The notes under the pieces were generated by a model. The model made no database searches. It saw nothing but the letters and a program-made list of their open reading frames with translations, and was not told the origin of the DNA. Shown here piece after piece: positions 12,266-25,254 of a stretch of DNA of 64,000 bases; within the stretch, counting starts at the first letter, position 1; every line of letters begins with the position of its first letter. Source of the stretch: Galbula dea (Eukaryota; Chordata; Aves; Piciformes; Galbulidae); contig VWZX01004666.1 in the NCBI GenBank assembly GCA_013399015.1, positions 5,052,979-5,116,978 on the forward strand, written 5' to 3'. A program made the position numbers and the translations under genes.

Positions 12266-12894
12266 AGCACTACCATTGGCTGCTCTGTTGTATTACGGCA
12301 CTAAATGCAAAGCAGGTCAGTGCTTCTGGCTCTGTGGCAGAGGAGAACTCCTCTCCATTGTGCTGGCATACAGAGGTGTAAGGTGCCAGCTTTGGGGCTG
12401 TCCTGTGGGTAATGGTACCAACCAAGCTTGCATCACTTAGTAGTTGCTCACAGGAGCTGTGCACCTGCTGCTGTCCGAGTGTAGGCAATGCAAGTACCAC
12501 AGGATCACCAAGGAACAGGGACCAAGACAGCTCAGTGAAGGTCATCCTGATGTCCTGACAGGGCAGGACTCAACTGTCCTGCAGTGTGGGACCATTCCAC
12601 TCCAGACACTCCTCTCATCAAGCTGAAGGAGCCCAGTACTTCTTTGGCTTCCAGGTGCTCAGGTCTGTTTTGTCTGGTTCAACAAGGATGCTTTGGGGAA
12701 CCAGGAGCTCGGCATGCTGTTGGGCTGCTGCTCCATGCCATCCTCTCGCTGCTGTTGATGATCCTTTCACCCATGGGCTGTGAGCTGGGAGGGAGCTATA
12801 AGAACCGCACCAGTCACATTGCATGGGTGTGTGCCTTCCGCCACTGGAATTGGTGTCCCAGTAATGAGGCTGGTAGTTACTGTGCCTTGGAAGC

Positions 12895-13080
12895 AGCCAT
12901 TGCTTAAACCTCAATATCTCGGCCATTTAATTTAATGGGGTTTTTTAAATACCAAAAGCAATTAAGTTCACATTGTGAGCTAATCACCTATAAAATTTCA
13001 TTTCAAAGATGCTGAGACTGTTTGTGAGAGAATTGCTGGAAAGAGACCCAAATATGCCGCCATACTTGTCCATTTGTCCT
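12895..13080. promoter_or_regulatory. Candidate conserved element
   Basis: CCATTTAATTTAATGGGG (near-palindromic) followed by AAGCAATTAAGTTCACATTG and GAGCTAATCACC. Ends near AATATGCCGCCATAC. Confidence 0.4.
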
Positions 13081-14019
13081 TCTTTGCTTTCTCATCTTCA
13101 GGCAGACTTCACTTTCTTAATCTCCTGCTTTTCTGGGAGGTTTTTTCATGGTGTGAATTTTAGATGTGTAAGTTAAGTGATGGTCATAGTGGTTAGCTGG
13201 TACCACAGGAGTGAAAACGCCACATCACCATTACTGGGTAGTGCGTGGGTGCACAGCTGTGTACCGAGGCCAGGAGTAGATGGTGGGAGAACATGTGTTA
13301 CCCATTGCCCTGAGGATGTGTCTGTGGTTCTGTACCTGGGGGTGTAAGTGGTGTCTGAGCAGGAGCATCTAAACCTTGCACAAGTGCTATTGCTTTGGAA
13401 GGGTGTACCAGGCAAGCTGTTGGCAGCGTGTCCACCACATCCCTTGGCAGCTCATCTGCCTCCTTATTTCTCCTCTAGCCATGGCAGTCCATTCGTCTAG
13501 CCCACAGCATCCATCCATGGCAGCCCTACAGGGGCCAGCTTGCCTGTAGGCTGCATGGCTTTATCAGATCGGAGAAGAGCTGGAGGTCTTTGCCAGAGAT
13601 TACTTGTTCTCCTAGACAGCCATGTTACTGAATATGGAATAATCCCCCCTCAACAGCCAGCTAGGGGTTTCATTTCCTGCACTGTGGCTATCATGTTAAT
13701 GCTCTCTCCTTAAAACACCTTTGCCAGCTGAGCCACCCACGTGCTGCCTGTCACCCCACCAGCACAGTGGGCAGGGGCATGCTCTGCACTGCTCCTTGCC
13801 AAACTGTCTGCCCCCAGTGCATCCTGCTGAGCCACACGCTGCCATCCCATTTCGAATCCCATGTTGCCTGGTCTGCACCTGCCTTGTTGTCCTCCCCAAC
13901 CAGTTTCCCTGCCCAGCAGTGGGGAGGTGATTTATGGAGTCCCACACACACGGTGAGTCCAGCTCTCTGCGTTTCAGGGAGATCCATCGCACAGGGAGGG
14001 GAGGTCACCATGTTGCAGG

Positions 14020-14400
14020 TTTGCTAACCTTGCCCGCTTATTAAAAATGGTAAAAGCGTCCCTTAGGACTCGTGAAGTATAGATCCAGAGAGCTCCATAT
14101 GCTGTTCCCCTTAATGAGATGTCTGCCTGAAGAGCAATAGCAAAACACACCATCCAGTTCAGGGTCCCTATAGCTAGATGGCCTGGCTGTAAACAGAGCC
14201 GTCCGTCTTAATGGGCTATCGTGTAAAAACTTCTCCCAGTCAATAAATCAAAGGGGCTCCATTTATATCATGTGCTGCCTTCGCTATTAGGCTGCCTCTG
14301 GATGGCATGTTCTGATACAGAGCTCCCTAGGACCACCAGGCAAGGCCAGAGACTCTAATGGGCATTTAATTTAGGCTTCCCCTTGCCAATATGCATGCAG
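14020..14400. promoter_or_regulatory. Candidate conserved element
   Basis: GCTTATTAAAAATGGTAAAA followed by GCGTCCC, CTTAATGAGATG, CGTCCGTCTTAATGGGCTAT, CAGTCAATAAATCAAAG and GGCATTTAATTTAGGC. CpGs are kept inside AT-rich DNA. Confidence 0.45.
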
Positions 14401-14639
14401 AACTCAACAGCTGGGGCTTGGCAGGGGATCACCCATTGTTTGGGATAGCCCTGCCATTCAGGAAAGGACACCCACAGATCAGGACCTGGTTCGCATCACC
14501 TCTTCTGCCTTGTTGGGTAGGAGCCTCTGGTGTAAGGGGCACTTGAGGTGCTGCCAGTGGCTGGACTCTTACCCGCTGGGAAGGAGTGCATGGGGGCTGG
14601 TGAGCACCCCTGCTCATCTGGGAGCAGCAGCAGCAGCCT

Positions 14640-14970
14640 AGCACAGGTATTTATTTTTCATTCCCTCCCTTGTGCTGCTTGGATGCCACCGGAGGGAAGT
14701 TCCGCTCCAGCCACCATCCCAGGCAGAGATATTAGTCCTCATTACTAATTAAAGGAAGCAGGAGTAATTGACGGATGGTGGATGGTGGGGGAGCTGCTGT
14801 GATGAACAGCCCCTGTCTCCATGCCAGGGACGCATGCTGAGCGCTACCTGTTAGCTACAAATAAACAAACCTGATAAATAATAAATAGTTTGAGAAGAGT
14901 GGCCGAGCATTATTTAAATTAATAGGGATTAGAGGGAGAGGCCTGAAAGAGCATTCCTCTGGATGAGCTA
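14640..14970. promoter_or_regulatory. Candidate conserved element
   Basis: TAATTA at 14746-14751, AGTAATTGACGG, a forkhead-like ATAAACAAAC at 14861-14870, GATAAATAATAAATAG and TTATTTAAATTAATAGGG. Two AT-rich parts are separated by about 70 GC-rich bases. Confidence 0.45.
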
Positions 14971-15499
14971 TCCCCATACGGGTGGGGGCTCATTTGTTGC
15001 AGACTGGAGTAAACAAGGAGATAGGGAGTATTCATCACAGCGGGGCCTCGCAGCGCTGCTTGGGCTTGTAACAGCGCAGATGCACTTTTTCTGGCCGTTC
15101 CTGCACCAGGGCTCCCCATGTTCCTGCTATCTCACTGCTGTTACTAGGCTGTCACACCTCTGGTGTCAGGCTGGGCCATTGGGTGCGGTGGGCAGACAGA
15201 GTGCTGCAGTGAAGCAGTGGGCAGCAGGTGCTCAGCTCCAGCACAGCTGCTGGTCAGGTCCCACACTGTGACACAGCACCCCACAAGTTTTCCCAGATAG
15301 CTCCATGGGCACTTGAGCTTGCTGCCAGCTCACTGTCAACTGGCTCACTGCCACCTACGTTTGGTCCCAGGCAGTGAATCCAGCTGCTAGGAGTCTCTCC
15401 TAACCCTCTGACATTTGGATAAACCCCCTGTCTGCTCAGAGCTGGGAGTCTGGGGACGACAGAGGGAGGAGGATGCTGGTGAAGGGGGAGAGGAGAGGG

Positions 15500-15670
15500 G
15501 GGGTGCTCTGCTTGCTATCACATCTACTCCATCTTATCGCCACAGTAATTTGATGATAAAAAATAATCCGAGGCTGGAAAGGAAACATGTGTAGTGGAGT
15601 AAAGATTGAATATAGGTGGATTGCGCCCTGGGGCAGCGACTGGGAGATAGAAGGAAATGTCCTTCTGTTT
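15500..15670. promoter_or_regulatory. Candidate conserved element
   Basis: CTTATCGCCACAGTAATTTG, then GATGATAAAAAATAATCCGA and GAATATAGGTGGATTGCGCC, an AT-rich CpG-keeping block among GC-rich spacers. Confidence 0.35.
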
Positions 15671-15869
15671 GACATACTGCCGAGATGCAGCCCCCCTGCC
15701 TTGCTGAGCCCTGCCTGCGGCATGGGGACCCCACCAGCCCGTGTGCTGGGTGGTGGGCAGGAGGGTGCCTGCCGAGGCCCCCTGCTGACTCCTATCCCTC
15801 CATCTGCATCCTATGTATCCCCAACACCCTGTGGGGTCCTGCCCCCCACCTTTGGCCCCACAACTCACT

Positions 15870-16060
15870 TCCAGCATGCTCCTGATTTATTTTTTTCCCC
15901 TTTGGTTATGCTTCACAACTCATTTTATCAGCTGTCAGTAGCCAAATGTCTTTTTTAAGGAGTGGGTTATAGCCACTAATGTACTGAATGCTATTGCACT
16001 GGCTGCAGTTAGTGTTCCACGGCTAAATTACTATAATTAATGTTCCACTAGATCTGTTTG
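15870..16060. promoter_or_regulatory. Candidate conserved element
   Basis: TGATTTATTTTTTTCCCC, CAACTCATTTTATCAGCTG and CGGCTAAATTACTATAATTA followed by ATGTTCC. AT-rich, with an E-box-like CAGCTG. Confidence 0.35.
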
Positions 16061-16654
16061 TAACAGGCGGCTGGGGGAGCCCCGGGTCTGGGTTTTCACA
16101 GCCACTGTGTTATCTCTCCTCCCCAGAGAAAGCCTCTCACAAGGGGAGGACTGAGGTCAGCACTGGGACAAGCAGGCATGAGGCGAGCTGGGCTCTGACA
16201 GACAAGGTTCCTGGGAGCCCTTCCTGCGGTGCACACCCTTGTGTCCCTTCTCTCAGGTGCTCTGTCCCACGCTTGGGTGCACAGTGGGCTGCAGTGGTGC
16301 TCCCAGCAGGGATGTGCCTCAGCACTCCAGCATCACCAACCAGCCCCAGGCCTTTGCTCATCATCTGCGGTTTCAGCATTGCAGCATCACTCACCAGCCC
16401 CATGCCTTTGCCCATCGTCACTGCAAGTTGCGTTATGAGGATGAAACGAAGTGTCTAGAGAAAAGCTCCCCAAAACTCGCAAAGGGCAGTCGCCAGAGAT
16501 ATTTCCTTCCCCCATGCCAGGTGCAATATCTCTGACCACAACAAGGCTGCACCCAACACCATCTTTGCTTTCCTGGCTCCCCCTTCACCTCCCAGCAAGG
16601 CTAGAAGTGCAAGGAAAAAAAATCTGCTCCATGGGCAGGTTAGTGTGCACACAC

Positions 16655-16980
16655 CCCTTTTTTCGCTAAATGCATTCGTTCGATACCTGCAACAAACAGA
16701 TTAGCCGGGGCTTTATCAGGGACAAGGGAAGGGAGAGCAATGTGATAATGGTTTTCAGCAAATCCTCAGGCTGTCACAGATTAGAGCGGCTGCAGCAGGA
16801 GCATTATCAGCCCTTTCCTCCTCTCCCCATCGCCTCCCCCTTTGTCTCCTCTCGCCATCAGATTTCTCCAGCCAATCTATCCCAGCAAGAGCTGGGCAGA
16901 TACAAGAAGAAGTCAGTTTCCATCTGATCCACGATTGGTTTTTCCCAGCAGCCGATCCGTGTCGCAGCATCGATCCGCAG
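16655..16980. promoter_or_regulatory. Candidate conserved element
   Basis: GCTAAATGCATTCGTTCGAT, AACAGATTAGCCGGGGC, AATGTGATAATGGTTTTC, then a C/T-rich middle and a CpG-rich end (CCGATCCGTGTCGCAGCATC). A mix of AT words and retained CpGs. Confidence 0.35.
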
Positions 16981-17929
16981 GCCCCCCCAGTGCTCGTCAC
17001 CTTTCGTGTCTGGAGAGGAAGGTGGTGGATAGAAGGGGGCTGGGGAGAGGTGGATGTTTTAAACTTGCCACGTGCCATTGATCTGAAGGCGGGAGCATGG
17101 CCAGGCTGGCCCCACCAGGCAGGAGGGGCATGAGCCACCTGCCCTCATCAGAGGAGTTTAAATGGCTGTGACCTGATTAAAGGAGAGGAATGGCTTCAGA
17201 TGGCTGGCAGGAGGAGGGACCCAAGCTCTAGTCCCCAGGGAGAGTGGACAAGAGCTGCCCAGCTCTCGCCATCCCACCAAGGGGCAGCTTGGTGAGACGT
17301 GCACTGGGCACTGTGAGCCTGCTGGGACCCCTCCTCTCTTGGGACACTCACTGTACTCACATCTCCTTTTCTCCTTCCCAGCTGTCTGTACTACACTGCA
17401 GTGCAGATGGGAACAATCAGGGACCCTGTTCTGTCTGTCCAGCTTACTGGAGCCTGGGGCAGAGCTGCTGTTGGGTGGGAGCTGTGGGGTTAACCTCAAC
17501 AGGTGAGCAGCTTTCTCAGGAGACCTGAAGCTGCAGGGTGTTGCTTTTCCTTCTGGAGGCTGGGTACAAGGCTGCCTTTCATCCTGGGATGGCTACAGCC
17601 AGGACCTGATGAAGGCTGCTGGCTGGCAATGAGGAGCATCAGGCACTAAAGTTTGTTGAGACACCTGGATGTGGTCAGAGGCCATTGCCTAGTGGGTAGG
17701 GCAGCAGCACTGTACCAAGTTGGGCTCTGCATCCTTGGGGTCAAGCTAGAAAGTCACAGAGTCACCATCTGTACCATCTTCCACCTCTCTGTACCCCTCT
17801 GCCAGGCTTCTGCCATGGTAGAGCTGTGGCAGCTCTGCCTCATCTCACCTTCCCTTGCTCACCCAACGGACAGTGTACAGATGGGTGAGAGGGCAGGAGG
17901 AGATATAACAAGTAATGGCCCTGAGTATG

Positions 17930-18215
17930 GAAACAGTGTTAATAAAGTGTATTTCACTTTTAATTTTGGCATATAATGTAATGATCTTTTTTAAGGCCCT
18001 ATCATATTATCTGCATGACTAGATTATTGAGTCTTCATCATCTCCAGATAAATTTATGACCAGGATGATGCTTGGAATTTATTATCAGTCAATAGAGCTC
18101 AATACTGTAACAAGGCGTGTAATAAGATATACATATTTAATGATCCGGAGTAAAACAGCCCCGCTAATGGGCAGGATGAGACGGAGGCTGGAGCTTTAAT
18201 TACCATCCCCTGCCC
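17930..18215. promoter_or_regulatory. Strong candidate conserved element
   Basis: About 270 bases of strongly AT-rich DNA: GTTAATAAAGTGTATTTC, CATATAATGTAATGATC, ACTAGATTATTGAGTC, GGAATTTATTATCAGTCAAT, CATATTTAATGATCCGGAG and GCTTTAATTACC. The contrast with both flanks is sharp. Confidence 0.45.
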
Positions 18216-18944
18216 CTTTCCACAGAAGCCTGCACTGTTCAGACAAGACACAGCCCCAGGGTCCCATGTGTCACCCAGCATGGGCTGGCAACAGGGACTG
18301 CCTCTGGGAGATGCAAGGGAGCATACCTCTTGTGCCACTGCAGCTGGGAGCATGTGCTTGCTGCACATACATATTAGGGGACAGCCATGTGTACCAACCC
18401 GGTCCTGCAGGCCTGCCTGACACACAGCACACAGGTGTCTCTGACATGGCTTTGCAAGTCTGGCTTACATCTCTGTCTCTACACCATGTACAGAGCCGGC
18501 ATGTGTCTGCCTCATGTGCTGCTCTCTCTGGCCTGGCAGCCTGTGCAGGCATTGCACAAAACCACCGCTCCAGCAGCTGCCAAAGTGGTCAGCAAAGGCT
18601 GCCTGATGCTTTTCATGTTTTGGAGGCAAACCTGAAATACTGCCCGCAGGATGGTGCAGGGCTCTTTGGCTCAACAGGGGCAGCCAAGCTGTGGAGCCAT
18701 GGTGGATGGATGGACTCTGCCTCTGGCCCAGCAAAGCCCTTGGTGGGGACAGTCCTGTGCGAGCTGCGCTGATGGTGTCATCAGGGTAGGGTTCTCCATG
18801 CATCCCAAGGGAAGGAGAGGGCAACACCAGGGTGGTGACGCCACGGGGAGCGGGGCAGGTCTGTGTGCCAAAGTACCCTGGCCCTGTGGGCAGCCACCCA
18901 CAGATGGAGTTGTGTTGAACGGGGACCCATCTCCCTCACCAGGT

Positions 18945-19540
18945 TATATTTTGAGCTGCTGGCAGTGATTTTTCCAGCCCTTTGGGATGGTATTAAATTA
19001 GTTTCCTAGGACTTTTAATAAGCACTTTTGATGCCTTTGAAGCATGTGGCTTTGTGGAAAGATTACAATCCCACATCCATCTTGCTGGGAGAGAAACAAT
19101 GGCAGCAGGGCTGGCGTTTGATCTCTCCTCCAGAAGGCAAGAGAGGGTTTGTGAGAGACAAAGAGGTGAGCTGCTGATTTGGAGCTAATGTTTAAAAATA
19201 GGTAGGTCTCCCTCCAAGATAAAGAGACCTGCCCTCCTCTCTGTAATCACCTGCCTCTGGCTCACTGGACCTGCAGAAACACAGATCGTTTTATTTGAAG
19301 GCTTCGAGTGCAGCGCTGTAGTTTCATTCTGGGTCCTTTTAAAGCAATAACTAGGGCATCTGACCAAGCTTTAAAGAGCAGGAGAACTTTCCATTAGGAC
19401 TCGCCACACACTCTCAGCAGCACTGGAATTGCATCCTTGCCTTTTATTTCCTTTCTCTGACATCTCGTGTCACTCACAGGCAGGAGAAACTCGGCTTTAT
19501 AAACTCTCCCATTTCTGTCTCAAAATTTCTCCCTAATTAG
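18945..19540. promoter_or_regulatory. Candidate conserved elements (two parts)
   Basis: Part one (about 18945-19110) has GGTATTAAATTAGTTTCC and CTTTTAATAAGCACTTTTG. Part two (about 19160-19540) has GAGCTAATGTTTAAAAATAG and CCCTAATTAGGATC. Confidence 0.35.
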
Positions 19541-20029
19541 GATCTCAGTCCCTATGGTGGTACTGGATGTCAGGAGCTGGACATGGAGCAGAGCCAACAG
19601 CCAGGCAGTGGCAGGGGACTTGTGGGGCTCGAAATGCTCTGCAAAACCCCAGAGCAGTTTGGCCTTCTGCCCAAAACCTTTCCCTCAGCAGGGCATGGCA
19701 GAGATGACATGGCAGCATGCGGAGTGGATACTGGAGGCAGGGACACCTACATGGGTGCTGGGGACCAGCAAGAAGGCAGACTGAATTTCTACTTGCAGCC
19801 TGAAGACTTCCTGGCCCCCAGCATCATCAGTCAGGGATGGGGAAATGACATCTCACGTCTTTTCCCATAGCTCCCACATAGCAGAGCCAGAGCCGCTGTC
19901 CCTGCCATGCTGAGCATCCATGTGCCTGGGCCTGGTGCTGGCTCTGGCAGGGACCATCAGGTGAGTTACACACCGCAGGCACCTGGCTCCAGCCAGGCAT
20001 GCCTTTGCTGACGGGAGAAAAGGCATCAG

Positions 20030-20235
20030 GGGAGCCAAATTTCCTTTATCTGTAGATAACTACTGCTGCCTTTAACAGCCTGGAATAAACTAGCCATAAA
20101 TATCATGATCATAAGTACTTAGATATGGCAACTTTACATTGAACAGAGGTTTTAACCTTCCCTGTGGAGGATATCCAGCTCTAAATCACTGACTGTTTCC
20201 GTCCAGCCGCTTGGCGAAAGACGAACACTAGGTAT
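20030..20235. promoter_or_regulatory. Candidate conserved element
   Basis: TTATCTGTAGATAACTACTG (paired GATA words), GCCATAAATATCATGATCAT followed by AAGTACTTAGATATGG, then CpG-keeping CCGCTTGGCGAAAGACGAAC. Confidence 0.4.
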
Positions 20236-21329
20236 GCTGCTCAGAGCAGCCACACCAGCTACCAGCCAGCTCTTGGCCCAGCCCAGCCCCAGTCCTTAGT
20301 TTTGGGGTAGGACCTTCCCCCTGCTCTCGAGGCCTGGGTGCTGCCACCGTATGTCCTGCCACATAGCCAGGAAGGAGCCATCCCAAATCATGCTGCCTGC
20401 CTGCCCTCTGCCTGCTCTGGGATGTGCAACAGGACAAGGGGCAATGGGACAGCCCCAGTGCCCTGACTGTGGGATGAAGCCCCACAACCCCATCAGGGCT
20501 GCCTGCTCCCACCAGCACCCCCCACGGTATCCTCAGGGACGTGCTGCAATGGCAGTGATGGTCCCAGCTGTGCAGGCAGGGCAGAGGCAGAGTTGTGGTA
20601 GTTGATGGGCCATGGGCTGGGCAGCATTGCTGCGGCGGAATCCTGGCTTCCACTCATCCCCTGGATTTCTCTTTTGCTCTCGTACTGGTAGGACTGGAGA
20701 GTGCTGGTGCTCACCCACCTTCCCTGACTATCCCATCCCCTTTTGGCAGTTACCAGCAGCTCAAGAGTCTGCCCAGGCCAGTCCAGGAGATGCTGTTGCA
20801 TCTGCTGAACCACGCTGTGGAGCTCTTGACCTCCTCCCTCACTGCACTTCGCTTTGGCATCTCTGGTTGTGTTGAAGCAGCATCACTGGGCAGGGAGCCT
20901 CTATTCGTGTTCCAGAGAGGGGCACACAGCAGCCTGATCATCCCCAGCATGCAGCACAGCCAGGAGGAGGAGCGCTGAGAGTATGTCTTCCCTGTCCAAT
21001 TCCCAAGTCCAGATGGGTCTCCCCAGTCACCCCAGCCCTAGCAGGCAGGAGTTCTGCTACCCTCTCCTCACGGCTCCCATGCTTTCCTCATCAAGGGAAG
21101 CACTAGTGTATGAGTCTGTGGCTTACTGGACTCTTGTGGGGACCTACCTTCCATTCCCATTCCTTTTCCCATCCAAAGAGCCCTGGAGAGGGGTTTTTTG
21201 AGCCACCAGCTTCTGCAGGAACTTGTCACTGTCACCTTGTCCCTGAGCCAGGCCTGGGGTCCCGTACCAAACCCTGGACAAAGAGGGAAGCTTACATCCT
21301 TCCTGCACCTCATCAGTGCCCCACCATGA

Positions 21330-21580
21330 CTTTATTTTGCACGGCGACTTTCAGGCAAGCTGTAAAACACTCAGACAAGTTAAATAATACACGACAGTGT
21401 ACGGTATAAATTACAGGAAGGCAGCAGTGGAGCGACATTGTATGCTGAATAAATTAAAGGCTGCGTGACTTACAGGCGAGATTGATCTCCTGCCGAGCAT
21501 TTTGTTTAGTGACGTGCTTGTCATAAGGGAGAGCTAATTATGGGCACAGAAGCACGCGGCTCCAATGCTGGGGAGCACGG
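21330..21580. promoter_or_regulatory. Candidate conserved element
   Basis: GTTAAATAATACACGACAGT, then GTACGGTATAAATTACAGG, GAATAAATTAAAGGCTGCGT, TTTAGTGACGTGCTTGTCAT (CRE-like TGACGTG) and AGCTAATTATGG. Confidence 0.45.
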
Positions 21581-22599
21581 CGCAAGTTGGGCTCCCGAAT
21601 GTCAGTGAGGTCCCCACACTTCCAGGATTTGCTCTTTCTGAGGCCAGCCACGTGCTACATTCCCATTAGCTAGGTGCCGGCTCTGTCCCCAGTGCCATCC
21701 AGCTCCATTGCAACCTAGGGTAAAGGACTGTGCTGCTACAGGAAGCTGCCAGGGTCTGACAGTGAATGCCCCAGCTGTGGGACACAGCAGCTAGCAGCTC
21801 TAGGGCCTGCCCTGAGTGAGGGCTGGTGTTGGGGTTGCCTCAGCAATAGGCTTACAGGGGAATGGAGCTTCCCCAACCCAGGCCTATTCCCAGTGGAGCA
21901 AAGCCATGCAGGAGTACATCCTTCACTCCTGTGGCTGGTTGGAGACAGTGCTGCCTCCTCCATTCTCAATCCCCAGCACTGCTCACAAGGTGACACAGAG
22001 ACTGTGCTGGAGGAGGGAGACACAGGGCGGGTGAGCAGTGGAGCTAAGAGCTGCAGGGCTGATTTGGGGGCTGAATGGTACAAAAGGGCAAATAGTTGCT
22101 GGAAATTTGGTACAGGTCTTGCAATAGCAGGATACTGCCATGAGCCACCAAGGGAGGCAGGGTCTTCTTGAGACCATGGTTTGGGCTGGATAATTTTGGG
22201 GAAGACATACTTTACCCGCAGGGACATGGGAGTTAAATGAGAGGCTGGGATGCTCCTGGGTGCCTGTCTGCCAACTTTAATTGCTGAACTCGGGCACAAG
22301 TTTGGAGCCTCATCCTGCTGGCCTCCTCCTGCGAGCACCAGAGCAGAGGCAGCTCCCATGTGGCATCACTCTTGCCAGGAAGTCTGTCCCTACCACCAGT
22401 GTAGCCAAGTGATGCCAAGCAGGAAATGTGCCCCCAGTGAGGCCACGGCAGAGGCTGTGGCATGGAGCCAGCAGAGGAGAGACCTCCCTGGGCTGCCGCA
22501 AGGGTCTCAGGGGCTGGAGGCCATGCCTTGGAGCAGACTGGCCAGTGGGATGTGCTCCCCTCTGGCTTGGCTCAACTTGGCCGGCTCAGTGGCTGTCTG

Positions 22600-23240
22600 T
22601 CACCCAGCGGGATTATGAGTAGTGAGTGTAATGCATCGGCGTATGAATAGGGTTGTCTGGCTGATGGTGATGTATCGTTTTTCATTACTGCCTCTCAAGC
22701 CTTCCCTGCTCCACGTGTGGAAATTCTATTTATTCCCTAATTTGTAAAAATTCCCTCCTTATCTGATACCAATCAGGGAGGGGTAATTGGCTCTCCAGGG
22801 CTAGCGGCTGGGGTCCTGATGAAGAGATATGTCTGTCTGCTCTGGCTGTCCAGGCACCCTGCCCTGCTGCACCAGCGACACGGGCCACAATTAATAATGA
22901 TTTGCAAATGGCAGACAAGCAATAACGCAGAAAGATGTCCAGCCAGCCTCCTGCCCGCCCCTTAATTTCCTTCTGTAATATAAATGGCACAGGAACGAAA
23001 ATCCAGTGCTATAAATTCTGAAATTAGTTATTCACCATAATAAATGGTTCCCTTTTTGGTCTGTGCCCCCCTGCCATCCTTCTCCCCTGACCCTCCCTAT
23101 TCCCTCCCTCCCTTTCTCTCCCCCCCTCATCGGCTACCTACTTCGTTTGAGTCCTAATATGCAAATGCTGTAATTTAACGGGATGGTGAAGTTGATTTTC
23201 ATGTTAACTTAATTACTTTGATTTATGAAGGGCTGGGATG
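22600..23240. promoter_or_regulatory. Candidate conserved elements with octamer-like sites
   Basis: Several short islands: GTGTAATGCATCGGCG near 22627; ATTAATAATG followed by the palindrome ATTTGCAAAT (22900-22909); and CCTAATATGCAAATGCTG with an exact octamer (23159-23166), then TTAACTTAATTACTTTG. Confidence 0.4.
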
Positions 23241-23339
23241 CAGACATAGCTCTATCCCTACCCACCTCCCACCCTCACCCCTTTGAGGTCCCACTGACCT
23301 TCTGCCACTTTTTCCTTGTCTTCCCTTTTCTAAGTCCTC

Positions 23340-23805
23340 CCTTCCTCTTCTTCCCCAAGTTCAGTGTTTTATTAGCTGCCTTTAAGTGGACATAAGTCCT
23401 CACGACAATCGCCTGATGAGGAGGACAAATTCCCCATCCTGCCTTGTTTAATCGTGCCTGGATAATGGATGTATAATTGACTCATTTGAATGCTTTTGCC
23501 TACAGGAGTGCAGAGCATTAAATGTTTGATTGCCTTAATTTCCAAACAGATCATTATCCCCTTCTTACCCACTCTTAATAAACACTTTATGAGGATTTTT
23601 TTGTAAAGGAAAAAAAATCTCCACTCCTTGTACTTCTCTGAAGTGATAAACTCTAATTAAGTCTAATATTTAAAAATATGGTAATGGTGACTTGTTTGAA
23701 TAAGTGGCCTGCATTTCCATAATTTCATTATTACGTAAAACACGCTAATTATTTGAAGTGTGCTTATTACTAAAAGAGAAATCTCCTTCTAATAAAGATG
23801 AAATT
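23340..23805. promoter_or_regulatory. Largest AT-rich candidate element
   Basis: About 460 bases with TGTTTAATCGTGCCTGG, GATGTATAATTGACTCATTT, CTCTAATTAAGTCTAATATT, TTTAAAAATATGG, CATAATTTCATTATTACGTA and ACACGCTAATTATTTG. It is the longest uninterrupted AT-rich block in the ERI3 intron. Confidence 0.45.
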
Positions 23806-24589
23806 GGCTTTTTTCCCTGTACTGCTGTTCACAGCACTCCCCTCCTGGCCAGTGAGCAGCCAGAGCCAGGAGCGGGGTGATGATGGTGCTCGCTTTGTTT
23901 GCCCAGGGATGGTCACAGGGCTGGCAGGCAAACCACAGGATTGGTGCACCCTGTGCCATGCTCAGTCCCAGCAGTGTTGGCATCCTTCAGGCTTGTGGGC
24001 TCCAGGAGCTGTTGGGGACGGTGTGAGAAAACACAGCTCCAGCTGCCATCCCCTCCAGCTGGGATGCCCCTTATCTCAGTGTCCTCCCCCTGTGGTAGGC
24101 CATCTGGCAGCCTGCGGGGTGGGCAGGTATCTCAGTAGCCAGGTGTCTTCCTGTACTGTACAGTCTTCCCTAGGAGGAGGCCATCATGGTAGTCACGTGG
24201 TGGAATGAGCAGTCCTTAGGACGGAGGACGGGAGGAAGTATCCTCAGGTATGGGGTGACAGTGTAGGAGGAAGTAGGTGCTCAGGTCATCATTTTGAATG
24301 CCTGGATGGGTCCCTCTGCTGTGCTTGTCTGTCTGGCTGCTTCCTGGGGCCACCCGTTAGTGTCACCTTCCTGCAGACCTGGGAGCTGCCAGAGATGACC
24401 TGTCCCTGCTCCAGCATCCCTGCTATATTTGGAAGCCTCACTGACCCTGTTGTGCAGGAAGTGGGACAAGCATTCTGTCCTCCCAGGAGAGGGACAGCAG
24501 CAACAGTTGTGGGGAGGACAAGTATTAATTGCATCCAACCTTCTTTAGCGCTCTGTGGTGGGGCAGGCAGGGGAGGCACTGGGATGAAG

Positions 24590-24790
24590 TCAATATAAAA
24601 CTAATTTTCTTTTCTTCGTGAAGAAATGAGGTGTGAGGCAGTAACGTAATTGCAGATAATGAGGTAAGTTATTCTTAATATTCTGCACGGCGCTGTCAGC
24701 TCCACCTAAATATACCTGCCGGCTGTGGAGGGCACGCAGAGCCTCTCACCCCACATGCAGAATTATGAGGCCATTCATTTGTGAGCAGTC
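24590..24790. promoter_or_regulatory. Candidate conserved element
   Basis: AAAACTAATTTTCTTTTC, AGTAACGTAATTGCAGATAA followed by TGAGG, TTATTCTTAATATTCTGCAC and GGCGCTGTC. Confidence 0.35.
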
Positions 24791-25254
24791 CGGCAGGGCC
24801 ATCCCCAGTGTCCCCCCAGATCCCTTGGGGCTGGGAGCTCTGGGCTCTGCCATGACCTTGTCACTGCTGCGTCTGGGCATCCCAGTGTCCCCACCTCATC
24901 CAGCACATCATGGTGGGGATGGAGGCAGACCAGACCGCATTCCTCCTGACTCCAACACAGAGTGAGTGGCCATGAGAGCCTGACACTATATGCCTGGCAA
25001 ATGCTGTCACTCCTTGCCTATGACAGCTCTGTCCCCTCCTGGGAACACGTCTGCTCAGGTGGAGCAGCACACTCCACTGTGGGGGTCACAGCACCCAGTG
25101 CTCCCCTTTGTGATTGCCAAGGACGTTGGCAGCAGTGCCAGGCTGTGTGGGGACTGCATGCCTCCCACCAGTCAGAAGGCCATTTGCTGTCACTGGGGGG
25201 TTGGCAGCAGGGAGACGAAGGACGGTGGTGGTCAGGCGGCCTGTTTCCGCTTTG

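Noticed and set aside
16670..16700. Possible tRNA T-loop-like GTTCGATACC
   Set aside because: No cloverleaf arms, A box or acceptor stem can be formed around it.
21736..22359. 207-codon - strand open frame in the ERI3 intron
   Set aside because: Ser/Pro/Gln-rich low-information translation with no domain, no splice context and GC-rich composition that favours chance frames.
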